A stretch of 64,000 nucleotides of DNA, from the NCBI GenBank assembly GCA_020310875.1, contig CM035414.1, forward strand, positions 193,223,803 to 193,287,802, read 5' to 3'. Every line of letters starts with the position of its first letter. Positions within the stretch are counted from its first letter, which is position 1. The translations under genes and the position numbers were made by a program. The stretch comes from Ceratopteris richardii. Taxonomy: Eukaryota; Streptophyta; Polypodiopsida; Polypodiales; Pteridaceae. Below the pieces are notes generated by a model. The model did no database searches. It saw only the letters and a program-made list of their open reading frames with translations, and was not told where the DNA came from. This document shows, one piece after another, positions 8,001-16,551 of this stretch.

Positions 8001-10202
8001 AACGAGCTGAAGAGACGTTTGTGCACAGCACCAATATTGACTACTCCGGATTGGAGCAAACCCTTTCATGTCCATGTAGATGCCTCCAATCATGCAATAG
8101 GATGTGTGCTAGCACAACCCACAGGTGAAGGAAACCTAGATTTGCCGATAGCATATGCTAGTAGGCAATTAAATGCAGCTGAACGAAATTACACCACAAC
8201 GGAGAGAGAAGGCTTAGGCATGATATATGCTGTGAAGAAGTTTAGACACTATCTATTAGCCAATAAGTTCAAGTTTTTCACTGATCATCAAGCTCTACTA
8301 TATTTGGTCAATAAACCTTGCAATACAGGCCGCTTAGTAAGATGGTTCCTCTTACTAATGGAATACGACTTTGAAGTTGTTGTCAGGAAAGGTAGGACCC
8401 ATCTTAGGGCACACCATCTTTCTCGCATCACTTCAGGAGAGCCACCGCAAGGAGTGTCTGATGAATTGCCCGATGCTTATCTGTTCAATTTAGAAGTTGT
8501 TCCTAAATGGGCAAGTAAGTTGGTACCAGTCCTAACCTTCGGGCCTGCAAATAAGAATGTGAAAACAAGCAAAGAGGAAATTGTAAAATCACTAAAGTAT
8601 CAAATATTGGCCGGAAGTATGTACAAGCAAGATACCGAGGGCGTATTAGCTTGTTGTGTCGAGGACGATGAACATACTAGTTGGTTGCAACAAGCCCATG
8701 AGGGATTGCTAGGGAATCACTACTCTAAACAACGAACATTGCAGAATCTAAAACGTTTAGGAGTGTATTGGCCTAGCATGGACAAAGAAATACAAGATTG
8801 GATTCACAATTGTTCAGTGTGCCAGAAGAGAACCCCAGTGGAACATGCCACTCTTTATCACGTGTCATTAATCCCAGATTGGAGTGCTCCATTGGTCGAG
8901 TTCATGAGATCGGGAACATTACCCAATCAGGCTAGTCTTGCAAGAAAACGGAGCATGGAGCAAGAGGCTCGAGACTATGCCTTAGTAGGAGACAACCTAT
9001 ATCGAAGAGGCAAGGATGGTTACCTAAGACTGTGCCTTCATGAATCAGACTATTTGAAAGTCTTAGAGGCGGCACACAGCGGTACTGCATGTGGACACTT
9101 TGGGCCTGACAGGGTAATTAAGACCATTCTATTTTCAGGACTTTGGTGGCCCACTCTTCATATGGATGCACATACTTATGTGAAGAGTTGTGACACATGC
9201 CAACGTGCCCAATATCTGATAAGAAAAGATGAAATGCCTTTAAGGCCAATGATGGGAGGACGTGCATTTTCCAAGTGGGGTATAGACTTTGTAGGTCCCA
9301 TCAACCCCCCAGCTAGAAACTCCCATGCAGAATACATTATTGTAGCCACAGATTACCTTACAAAGTGGGTGGAAGTAAAAGCCACGACGAAGAATGATGC
9401 TCAAACGACGGCTAAATTCTTATTCGAAAATGTGTTCACTAGATATGGGTTACCAATAGAGTTGGTTAGTGATAGAGGTACGCACTTCTTGAATGAGGTC
9501 ATTGAAAATCTCCTTCAAGAATTCATGGTGATACATAAGAAGTCTGCACCCTATCACCCACAAGCTAACGGACAAGCCGAGAGCACGAATAAGATCCTAT
9601 GTAACGTATTGACGAAACTTGTAAATAATAAACGCTCGGATTGGGACAAACAACTTCATCATGCTGTTTGGGCATACCGAGTTGCTTACAAAACGGTACT
9701 CAATGCTACCCCATTTCAGATGGTCTTCGGACAGAATGCGGTGGTACCATTAGATTTCCTAATCCCAGCTTTAAGAGTAGCACAAGAGCATGAGTGGAAT
9801 GGACATGAGTTGTCCTCTAGGATCTTTGATCTAGAGCGTTTAGGTGAGACGAGGCTACGAGCAGCAGCAGGCATCTATGCTGCAAAAAAACGGCAAAAGG
9901 CATACTTTGATGCCCATGTGAAGGATAAGGGCTTGAAAGCAGGAGATCTAGTTTTAGTCTACACATTGAAACAACACGCAAGAAAGCTAGAAAAGAGGGG
10001 CTACGGACCTATGATCATTAATAGGATCTCCGCGAGTGGAGCAGTACAACTAGCCACTTTAGAGGGGGATGTCCTCCCAAACTATATTAGCGGATGCAGA
10101 GTCAAGCTGTATCAGGAACCCCTCACGGAGGAAATGCTAAGCCGACTCAATACTGCTAAGCAACGTAAAGAGGAGGAAAAACGAATTCGCGAAGAAGCGT
10201 AG
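5076..10202 (+). CDS. Pol portion: protease 1, reverse transcriptase, RNase H, duplicated zinc module, integrase (element A)
   Basis: Same frame as gag; the first ATG after the nonsense codon is at 5145. Numbered from the gag ATG: retropepsin active site DSGAG at about 1241 with the distal ILGRP near 1313; reverse transcriptase with YVDD at 1810-1813; RNase H beginning at VDAS near 1956 and ending at the HLSR motif. Two successive H-H-C-C zinc modules follow (near 2162 and 2286). The integrase core has D2358, D2420 and E2456, the last two separated by 35 residues. Reverse transcriptase copies element RNA to DNA in the particle and integrase inserts it in the nucleus. No chromodomain and no second RNase H are seen. 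The frame ends at TAG 10200-10202, where B and C have CAG. That is a CHG-context transition, so the true protein ran on. Confidence 0.95.
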   Translation, partial: LQEGPTAANLDKSYPRADLEIERMKMCVKMVEQAQAILETSQKFNQTNSVKPDLHFQGLLERLEQLVNKPQVSLPPQAQPVVERGSSPPKGAYVPNSTDAGIPPSIQPYSQEFLREIQEEKWAKEKGDSPRIPEIDDLRDQFPQDIPSIYGDQTEQQEDERLDFESNSLQELPHFTGPWESESLQIRAPTILVRNEDSVIPRNTDVVKNTKVQCHLTVEELLKAKLELWNHVKDQVPELESNIPKVGSKQKVPEIPLDKIGDMSEGEEGNTYLPITYQGYTTKAIVDSGAGVAIATTSLWKRWGKPTLRPTRMKLQMADGHFERPLGLLEGINLTTCGVEFEHTFAICDFEKNNVYEMILGRPFLRQLQIVQDWGTNSLYLQHLGVTTKVNLKDYTFRDVPPLQWNPIHKAKEDSISVHSGSSLEPSWLHEDTHLWMCKVAEEEEKRLKAREEGTPPGDRPIKDPAYTPMIFPDEEFEPHGWAEILATMDIAINEEQWTPHCDEEGYDISVFMCQPLLEECDPSEFIEEEENDDDLESIVMDTYFDSEEHYLEDLGVLTQKEEEPLVSIKTINSKKGSEGGQKKKKRKVVKQEEEESLFEVPENFKKYEVEDRKILVRMPKREAIIGEAYDNKEKTKKIVVTIEGNEERCTYIGDDLSAEEEAELVALLREYRDVFAWHYRDLKGVDLEICSHTISMTADAKPTKQKPYTYNDNYAAKIKEEIDRLIEAGFIYEIEHTEWVSPIVVVPKKNGKLRVCINLKKVNAATIRDSYPLPITEHLLERVAGKEVYSFLDGFSGYNQVAIAPEDQHKTAFATEWGIFAFRVMPFGLTNAPATFQRLMCHVFKEFLRKSLEVYVDDLCAHSQERSYHIPELRKIFNKCRDYRVCLNPEKCVFMVRQGKILGHIVSKNGISTDEDKVRAIAELPRPRNVKEVQAFMGHCGYYRRFIHMYAIIAKPLFGLLTNFEWSEECETSFNELKRRLCTAPILTTPDWSKPFHVHVDASNHAIGCVLAQPTGEGNLDLPIAYASRQLNAAERNYTTTEREGLGMIYAVKKFRHYLLANKFKFFTDHQALLYLVNKPCNTGRLVRWFLLLMEYDFEVVVRKGRTHLRAHHLSRITSGEPPQGVSDELPDAYLFNLEVVPKWASKLVPVLTFGPANKNVKTSKEEIVKSLKYQILAGSMYKQDTEGVLACCVEDDEHTSWLQQAHEGLLGNHYSKQRTLQNLKRLGVYWPSMDKEIQDWIHNCSVCQKRTPVEHATLYHVSLIPDWSAPLVEFMRSGTLPNQASLARKRSMEQEARDYALVGDNLYRRGKDGYLRLCLHESDYLKVLEAAHSGTACGHFGPDRVIKTILFSGLWWPTLHMDAHTYVKSCDTCQRAQYLIRKDEMPLRPMMGGRAFSKWGIDFVGPINPPARNSHAEYIIVATDYLTKWVEVKATTKNDAQTTAKFLFENVFTRYGLPIELVSDRGTHFLNEVIENLLQEFMVIHKKSAPYHPQANGQAESTNKILCNVLTKLVNNKRSDWDKQLHHAVWAYRVAYKTVLNATPFQMVFGQNAVVPLDFLIPALRVAQEHEWNGHELSSRIFDLERLGETRLRAAAGIYAAKKRQKAYFDAHVKDKGLKAGDLVLVYTLKQHARKLEKRGYGPMIINRISASGAVQLATLEGDVLPNYISGCRVKLYQEPLTEEMLSRLNTAKQRKEEEKRIREEA

Positions 10203-11468
10203 GCAGAGGCCTTAGAGCGTATCAGACGAATGAAGCTGAGGAGACAAGGGAGGGATCAGCCTGTGACTGACACTCAAGAGACTCCAGGCTATCACATGGC
10301 CATGTGTGAGACGGCAGGTGAACGTACCCATAAGATAGTGGACCGACGACCTTTTTTGACCCTAGAACTAGGACAAAGAGACCGCAGCACAAGCGTGAGA
10401 GCATTAATTGATTCAGGAGCAGCCACAAGTGCAGTTCGGCTTTCTTATTGCCAGCAGCTGCAATTGGAGGTAAAACCCCTAGAAGCATATCTGATAGGAT
10501 TAGGAGGTGTTGAAACCCCTTGTATGGGAGAGGTGGATCTTCCCCTCTACATACAAGAGGTCCTCATGCCAGCAAAAGTGCTAGTGTGTGAAGACGAGGA
10601 TCTGACCGAACCTCTTGTCTTAGGCCAAGACTGGATCTATGATCACGCAGTCAACCTCAACCTAAGAAGTGGACTTCTTCAGGCTTGGGTAGGCCAAAGC
10701 CGTCTCACGATTGAATTAGAAAATCAAGCACTCAAACCAATAGAACAGGCACCAACTCCTGGTCCCTCCAGGAATCCACATGAAGATAACAATGTTGTGC
10801 TTGTCCAAACTTCTATGGTGCAGAGGAATATCAATCTTACCAAAGGTTCAGGAGCCAAGAAGGAGTTCCTAACTGATATAAAGAAGATTCTAAACGAGCA
10901 GACCGAACATCACTCTACACGAAGGAGGCCGCTGATCAAGAGGCAGGAGCGCCAACCCGTGCAACATAGAGCACCTCGGGGCGCGAAGCAGATCTGGATA
11001 CGCAAGGATGGGAAGCCCACAACTCTAATAGCAGAATCTCAAGAAGACAAGAAACGAGCCTCACCGTCAAGGAACGAAGTTAAGAAGCCCCCAAGGATAA
11101 CCCCTAGGCATACCATCTCTATTTGGGTCCCTAAGCGGTCAATGAAGGCTACCCCTAATGCTAGACAGATATGGGTGCCCAAGGCCTGCTTACAAGCCCA
11201 AATTACTTCACCTTCTGGCACTAGGATGAAGCAACTTTCACGAGCACTCTTGGCCAACAACTCAGAAAATGACAAGATATCTACACCTCTCACTGTTCCC
11301 ACTCCCATCAACCCTAAAAATGTCTGGAAATGGGTACCCAGAAGGTCCCAAATACATCACACTCTCATACAGAAATCTTCACCTGTCCTTAGCTCTAAGA
11401 GCTAAGACTCCTCTATCAAAGTGTGGAGAATTAAACTGTGTACTAAACCCCCTGACCCTATTCTGTAA
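10203..11468 (+). pseudogene. Post-integrase extension with a second retropepsin-like domain and WVPK repeats (element A)
   Basis: This continues pol in frame after TAG 10200; the first ATG is 10230. The context RRPF(L/V)TL leads to LIDSGAATSAV with the catalytic-type Asp at residue about 2733, then LVLGQDW near 2801-2807. A DSG motif about 70 residues before a hydrophobic LG motif is the retropepsin pattern. The domain also occurs in B and C with the active site kept. The tail is basic and carries four W-x-(P/R)-K/R motifs (QIWIRK, SIWVPK, QIWVPK, WKWVPR). A TAA at 11403-11405 interrupts it. In the same frame it resumes and ends in KPPDPIL before TAA 11466-11468, as in B and C. Its role is unknown: a second protease, an RNA-binding tail or a captured domain are all possible. 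Confidence 0.8.
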
Positions 11469-11698
11469 ATCAGTCCACACTAACACAGGAGCATTCCGAG
11501 CCCATTGCATAACCAAAGTATGCATCTAGGATGACACTGATCTTTAATCACCACTCACACCTATCATAAACACTTCATCACTAACCACTGACCTCCGGAA
11601 TTGTCATGTTAGTATTGTGAAGGGAACACCATTACGTCTTGTTTCCTATGCAACACTAATGTGCCTTTCTTCTTCCAGCAGATAAGCACCCTACTCTC
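11469..11698 (+). promoter_or_regulatory. Spacer before ORF3 with a splice-acceptor-like site (element A)
   Basis: This 230-bp non-coding gap ends with a pyrimidine tract and AG (TTTCTTCTTCCAG, AG at 11677-11678), 20 bp before the ORF3 ATG. Element B keeps the tract almost unchanged, and element C has a different but acceptor-like TATTCTCACAG at the same place. The inference is that ORF3 is translated from a spliced subgenomic RNA. Confidence 0.5.
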
Positions 11699-12622
11699 AT
11701 GGCAACAACGGCAGGCACAAGCTCTCAGGCAGGTGCCCATGCTCCAATCAATTGGGATGCCATGCCAGTGGAAGCTCCACCAACAGCTCGGCCGGAAGAA
11801 TTCTTGAATGTGCAAAGGATTCCTATTCCAGATCCACCCAGTGGACTAACCGAAAGAGTAAAAGGGCACTCCCATTGGTTCAATGAAATGCCAGGAGATT
11901 TGGGAGACGCAGATCACATCTGGGAGTCCAAGATGGAGTGTGGAGGGGTTTGGTGGACCTTCCAATTCTTTTCAAGAGAATTTGAGACCTTACAGAATGC
12001 AGCTCCACTTCAGGATATCTGGCAAAAGGCAGGACTACAAGCTTACTTTAGTGCAGCTCTACCTAAACCCGACTTCCTCAGGTGCTACTACTTGATTGCT
12101 ACGCTGAAACCTACCGGGGATAAAGATCATTCAGGCACATTCTGGGTGCCCTCCTTATCCAATCTGGAGGAGATGAGGAAGTTTGAATTAAATGTAACGT
12201 TAATCAGGGAAGCCCTTCAAATGTATGGCACTCATGTGCCTTCAGATCGCGACCCCTTGATACCAGAATCAATGAAAAGCAATAGAGTCAAGAAGCTCAA
12301 AGAAATGTGCGCCCTCACCCCCAACATCGCCATACCTCTGTGGATGTGCCTCCAACACTTCGCATTTCCCGCTCAGGACCGTTTCACTCAGCCTCACAAG
12401 AAGATATGGTACGGGTTGTATTTAGCAGAGACCGGAAGCTTGCCCATTAAGATGCCGGTATGGATCTTAGATCAAGTATATGAGGCTGGCAAGCGGGGGG
12501 CGAGGAAGCCCACTTTACATGGTTGTTGTGCACTGACAAGAATCATCTATAGATGTCTTGCATATGATGTGCCAGTTGCTCGAGCCCTAAAGTATGCACA
12601 CCTGGAGCTGTTCAAAGGGTGA
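11699..12622 (+). CDS. ORF3, N-terminal part (element A), unknown protein
   Basis: I do not recognise this protein. The start MATTAGTSSQAG matches copies B and C, supporting ATG 11699. Residues about 55-307 form a compact, Trp- and Phe-rich, apparently globular region (HIWESK, GGVWWTFQFF, YYLIATL, LWMCLQHFAFP, CCALTRIIYRCLAYDV). It recalls the general texture of plant-transposon accessory domains such as those of Athila ORFs, but I cannot assign a family. No signal peptide or membrane helix is visible. It ends at TGA 12620-12622, where copy B has an arginine codon (FFQGRKS), so this is another CGA-to-TGA change. The protein continues in the same frame in the next entry. Confidence 0.85.
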   Translation: MATTAGTSSQAGAHAPINWDAMPVEAPPTARPEEFLNVQRIPIPDPPSGLTERVKGHSHWFNEMPGDLGDADHIWESKMECGGVWWTFQFFSREFETLQNAAPLQDIWQKAGLQAYFSAALPKPDFLRCYYLIATLKPTGDKDHSGTFWVPSLSNLEEMRKFELNVTLIREALQMYGTHVPSDRDPLIPESMKSNRVKKLKEMCALTPNIAIPLWMCLQHFAFPAQDRFTQPHKKIWYGLYLAETGSLPIKMPVWILDQVYEAGKRGARKPTLHGCCALTRIIYRCLAYDVPVARALKYAHLELFKG

Positions 12623-15600
12623 AAGTCAGGGAATCAACCGGCAAAAAGAATGCGTGGATCCCTTTCACAGGTCCTGATCCCTCCAGAAGCCACTGCCGAA
12701 GTCTCCACTAGAGAAGAAACCCAAGTGGCATCTTTCACGATCCATCTCCAAGAGTCTCAACCAAGAGAGGTGGTACAACCCGTTCCATCCGCCCCTCCAC
12801 TACCTACCGATGCAGAGTTTGCATCTATGGCCACCTTCACAGAAGATCCAAATTTCGATTTTGAAAGATTCCTGCAGACAGTCCCCCTATCCGACAGTGA
12901 AGATTCCTTTGACAATGTGGGTCCGGGTGCATCAGCCCAAAGAGAACAGCCACGGGGCGAGACGAGCAGAGTACATGGGGAAGAAGTGGCACAACATCCT
13001 CATGACCAAAACACACAAGTGCAGGAAGGCGCACACAGAAATGACCCGGAAGACAGTGAAGAGGAGGCCCCTGCCTACACAGCACAACTCAGACGGCTGT
13101 ACAAGACAATCAAGCAGGTACAGAGAAGACATAAGATGACAGAAGCGGCGAATAGAGCTCTAGTGAACCAGATGCTTCAAGCCGAGAATGTTGACTCCAA
13201 CTTTGTGGAATCATTGAATTTATTGGCAGAGACATGTGGGATCGGGGAGGCATTGAGGACAATGGTATATCAGGAAAACCCTGTCTACGATCAACGAAGG
13301 ATTGATACACGAACACGACGCGGGAAAATGATTCAAATGGAAACCTCTACTGCCTTGCCTACTATAATTTCACAAGATGTTCACATGACGAGCCCGAATC
13401 CCACCGACAAACATGAGGTAATTACACACGTACCATCTCCACAGCCACCTTCCCTCCACCTTTCAGAACCCCTCTCCACTATTCCTCCTAAACAACCGAC
13501 ATCCACCCATCACGAAACCATTGTACACACCTCCGTTTTTACATCCTTCCCTTTACCCACGTCCCACACTTCCACCCAAATTTTGGAACCTCACACCGGT
13601 CATCCGGCCACCGATCAAACCATAATAGGTCACCCTTCCTATCTCCCCGCCCTTGGACAACCACTTGCCAATAGCCAGACCTCATCCCATCCTTTTCCAT
13701 TCACTCACACCCAAACCCTATCCGCCACTCCCCTAGCAACTGACTCACACTCAACCCAAGTCACACAACCCTCATTCTGGACAAACCTTGTAAATATACT
13801 CCAACAGGTGGATACTTATAATAAAAAGTCCCTTTCCCAAACCCACTCCCCCACATTCACTGCCACCACTATCACACCACCCACCATTCCTGTATTCACA
13901 GTGCACGAATCACACACTCTCACGTCCGATCCCATGGACATCTCACCATCCACAGGATCACGCACCACCACTGTTATCCCAACATTACCACATATCATTT
14001 CACTCACGTCGCCATTTCCAAGCACTGTAGGCACAACATCCACTTTTCCCATTCCCACTTCCCAACCCCCTGCATCTTCCATCCTTACCCCTACATCCAC
14101 CTCATTTAGTCTTGCACTCGACACCATGCTCGAAGCTGCCACTCAGCTTAAGCAGGAATATAAATTATTGGAAGAAAATAACAAAGAGCTTTGCACCCTC
14201 TCGGCAACACTCCAAGAGCGTGTCAATGCTTTGGAGTCCAGTCATATGGAGTCACAAAGCGAAATATCCGCCCTCGAACATGCAAATGCGCAACTGGAAG
14301 CGAGGCATATCGAAGCGAGCAAAGCCATGGAGGAACAGCTGCGAGATCAAATGGGCCGCAATGCAAGGCTTCAACGAAACATGGCCTTGCTACGACGACA
14401 TCTTGCAGCAGCTCAAGAAGAGAACAGACGGCTTCAACAACAAAACCAAGAGAACCTCGAGGCTGCCATGGAGAACACCCCGGGAGCACCCATAGACCCG
14501 GCTAAATTTCAAGCTATTCCCTCGGAGAATATACAACAAATATTAGAAACCTATGCCACTCTCCTGGAGGCTCATGATCAGCTTGCTGACCAAGTCAAAG
14601 ACCTACAGAAAGCCCAAGTGCCTGCACCACACCAACAAGAACACAAGGAGATGGCCAACGCTGCAACCTCACTAGAGCCGGAATTATCAGTAGCCAGTGA
14701 AGTACTAGAGCTACGTCAGCAGGTGGCCGAGTTAAAAATCAAGTTGTTACAATATGAACGACCTCCTTCCCCACCTGAGCAACCCATGGAAGAAGAGGAA
14801 GTTATTATTCCAGTGGAGGAAGCATATGACGAGAACTATGAACCTCAACCTTTTCCAGGAGGCACAATCACTGAGGAGGGACAGGACACTTATGAGGAAC
14901 CCCCATCGGCATGGATGAAACAGGTAGAAGAAATGGGGCAGACTCATGAAGAACGTATCTCCTACCAGATGTTGGCCATGAAGACCATTGAAGAAACCAT
15001 ACTTCAATCAGAATACTTCAGACAGCTGGCCCCTAGAAGACTAATCACCAGCTCAGAATTACAATATAAGCCATACTTTGTACTGTTGGCAGACTACAAC
15101 GCCGAGATCAAACGTAAGACCAACAAGTACCCAACTTTCGCAACGCAATTTGAACCCGAGGACATTCCAGAGGAGGCGCGCAAAGGGAGAATACATCAAC
15201 CCATCTGGAGGCAAAAGCTATTGGAGACCTATCCCGAGATGCTACGAACATGGGACCATGCACCCATGCATTTAAAGTATAACAATTGCTATGGACCAGT
15301 ACAACGGAGAAGGACATGGAAGTCATTTGCAATCAAAGTCAAGAACAATGCCAATTGCAAAGAATGGCTCAATTACCCTGCCATTGCACCCCCCAACGGC
15401 ACGCCTACGGTAGCCTACATGATGGCTACCATCAGACATTGGCTTCCCCGCCTCCACCCTATGCCAGATGTGGCTGCCCAGATGATGCTCAAGATCTTCG
15501 ATATGATGCAGGTCGTACTCAAAACTTTTCGCAATGTATGCCGTATTCAACCTCCTATTCCCGGGTTTATTAATGGTAACTACAACCTGCTATATGATAT

Positions 15601-15961
15601 GAGCACAACCCCGAGCATACGAGTGGCTTACGCATGGCATGCATGCATACGATATCTCCCTGCCTGCTACAAGCAAACATTCGACGATATGTTCACCACG
15701 GGGTTTTGGGAAGCACATTCAGAGGTATTCGCGCCACGGCCTACGCATTTAATCCATCTCTTTGCATGCGAGCAAACAATGCATTCCGAGCTTTACACGA
15801 TGCCACAACCTGACCTGCCTGGTACAGTTGATTGGGAGGCTTTGCAACGAGACCTGATCCGAGGGCTACGAATCAAAGAACATGAGGTGGGAGCTGACAT
15901 TCTCCAGAACTATATTGATCAACCCGCAGAGCAAAGGTCTGTCAGAGGCGACAGACGCTAA
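12623..15961 (+). CDS. ORF3, central and C-terminal part with coiled coil (element A), unknown protein
   Basis: In frame with the preceding part; full ORF3 would be 1,420 residues. Residues about 340-540 are acidic and mixed, with a conserved MTEAANRALVNQMLQAENVD block. About 540-800 is Ser/Thr/Pro/His-rich and probably disordered. About 805-975 is a long heptad coiled coil (LEENNKEL, ALEHANAQLEARH, LAAAQEENRRLQQQ), with a second short one near 1001-1020. About 1080-1420 is a conserved globular domain (SSELQYKPYFVLLADYNAE, PTFATQFEPEDIPE, VAYMMATIRHW, RYLPACYKQTFDDMFTTGFW). This last domain is also present in B, C and E, so it is the most widely kept part. It ends RSVRGDRR with TAA 15959-15961, directly against the purine tract. 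Position suggests an env-like gene, but no membrane anchor is seen. Confidence 0.88.
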   Translation, partial: KSGNQPAKRMRGSLSQVLIPPEATAEVSTREETQVASFTIHLQESQPREVVQPVPSAPPLPTDAEFASMATFTEDPNFDFERFLQTVPLSDSEDSFDNVGPGASAQREQPRGETSRVHGEEVAQHPHDQNTQVQEGAHRNDPEDSEEEAPAYTAQLRRLYKTIKQVQRRHKMTEAANRALVNQMLQAENVDSNFVESLNLLAETCGIGEALRTMVYQENPVYDQRRIDTRTRRGKMIQMETSTALPTIISQDVHMTSPNPTDKHEVITHVPSPQPPSLHLSEPLSTIPPKQPTSTHHETIVHTSVFTSFPLPTSHTSTQILEPHTGHPATDQTIIGHPSYLPALGQPLANSQTSSHPFPFTHTQTLSATPLATDSHSTQVTQPSFWTNLVNILQQVDTYNKKSLSQTHSPTFTATTITPPTIPVFTVHESHTLTSDPMDISPSTGSRTTTVIPTLPHIISLTSPFPSTVGTTSTFPIPTSQPPASSILTPTSTSFSLALDTMLEAATQLKQEYKLLEENNKELCTLSATLQERVNALESSHMESQSEISALEHANAQLEARHIEASKAMEEQLRDQMGRNARLQRNMALLRRHLAAAQEENRRLQQQNQENLEAAMENTPGAPIDPAKFQAIPSENIQQILETYATLLEAHDQLADQVKDLQKAQVPAPHQQEHKEMANAATSLEPELSVASEVLELRQQVAELKIKLLQYERPPSPPEQPMEEEEVIIPVEEAYDENYEPQPFPGGTITEEGQDTYEEPPSAWMKQVEEMGQTHEERISYQMLAMKTIEETILQSEYFRQLAPRRLITSSELQYKPYFVLLADYNAEIKRKTNKYPTFATQFEPEDIPEEARKGRIHQPIWRQKLLETYPEMLRTWDHAPMHLKYNNCYGPVQRRRTWKSFAIKVKNNANCKEWLNYPAIAPPNGTPTVAYMMATIRHWLPRLHPMPDVAAQMMLKIFDMMQVVLKTFRNVCRIQPPIPGFINGNYNLLYDMSTTPSIRVAYAWHACIRYLPACYKQTFDDMFTTGFWEAHSEVFAPRPTHLIHLFACEQTMHSELYTMPQPDLPGTVDWEALQRDLIRGLRIKEHEVGADILQNYIDQPAEQRSVRGDRR

Positions 15962-15974
15962 GGGGGGGAGAGAG
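15961..15974 (+). other. Polypurine tract (element A)
   Basis: AGGGGGGGAGAGAG lies directly before the 3' LTR and overlaps the last base of the ORF3 stop. It is the expected primer site for plus-strand DNA synthesis. Confidence 0.9.
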
Positions 15975-16551
15975 TGTTGACAGCATACGGGAAGAAGCAA
16001 GTACGAACACACATGCAGATCTAGCACTAAGGCAACCCTTCATTTTTTTCAAACCCTTACATCATTTTCAAGTGATTCTCATCACTAAAAAACCTTGTAA
16101 ATATCATTTCACCTTTTTGTAGCTCCATTTTGTACAAGCCGAGGAGTCCTCGAGCTTGGGGAGCCTTAGAAGTAGTTGCTTGCCAATTTTCATAATTTTT
16201 AGATCTCGTTTGAGCCCTCAAATAAGCCTTGGAACCTAATTTTTAACTAGGCCAGACACTAGGTCTGGACAGGGCCAAAGCTAGTCAAAAACTATAAATA
16301 GAGCTAGAGAGCTCATTTTTGGGGGAGCTTCTTGTAGTTTGAGCTTGTATGAGAACTTTCTTGCAATAGAAGTGATTCCATTGTCTTACTCTCTTTGTTC
16401 TTGCCGTGTGTGCGCGTGTGTGTGTATGTGTGTGCATGCTTGTGTGCTTCTCACTCACGCACTTGTGCTTCCACTTGCTCGTGGTCTTCATACCATCCTC
16501 ACGTCTTCCCGGATTGACATTAAAGGAGGTGCTACTCATCACTGAGCTACA
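15975..16551 (+). repeat. 3' LTR of element A
   Basis: 577 bp, colinear with the 5' LTR without gaps. The TATA box is at 16293-16300. Differences from the 5' copy fall in the GAGTCCTC motif, in two nearby C/T positions, in GGCC(G/A)GAC and in GAGA(G/A)CTT. Confidence 0.97.

Larger units (their letters stand above)
152..16551 (+). mobile_element. Element A: complete 16.4-kb Ty3/gypsy LTR retrotransposon
   Basis: Two 577-bp direct repeats starting TG and ending CA bound the element, and the 5-bp duplication GATTG flanks it on both sides (147-151 and 16552-16556). Inside, in order, are a tRNA-Asp primer-binding site, a long leader with a tandem array, gag-pol (2214-11468), ORF3 (11699-15961) and a purine tract abutting the 3' LTR. 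Domain order protease, reverse transcriptase, RNase H, integrase places it in Ty3/gypsy. I see no chromodomain, so it looks non-chromoviral. The LTRs differ at five positions, all transitions, so the insertion is fairly recent. Four in-frame nonsense codons make it non-autonomous now. It is the most complete copy of the family in the window and serves as the reference for copies B, C and E. Confidence 0.97.

Noticed and set aside
8400..8650. Extra archaeal-type RNase H as in Tat/Ogre elements
   Set aside because: The interval between RNase H and the first zinc module is too short and has no catalytic acidic motif.
9700..10200. Chromodomain at the integrase C-terminus
   Set aside because: The region has the generic GDLVLVY and GPMIINRI motifs but no chromodomain aromatic cage; it leads into the second protease-like domain.
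11699..15961. ORF3 as a true envelope protein
   Set aside because: No signal peptide, membrane-spanning segment or cleavage site is visible; only the position fits.
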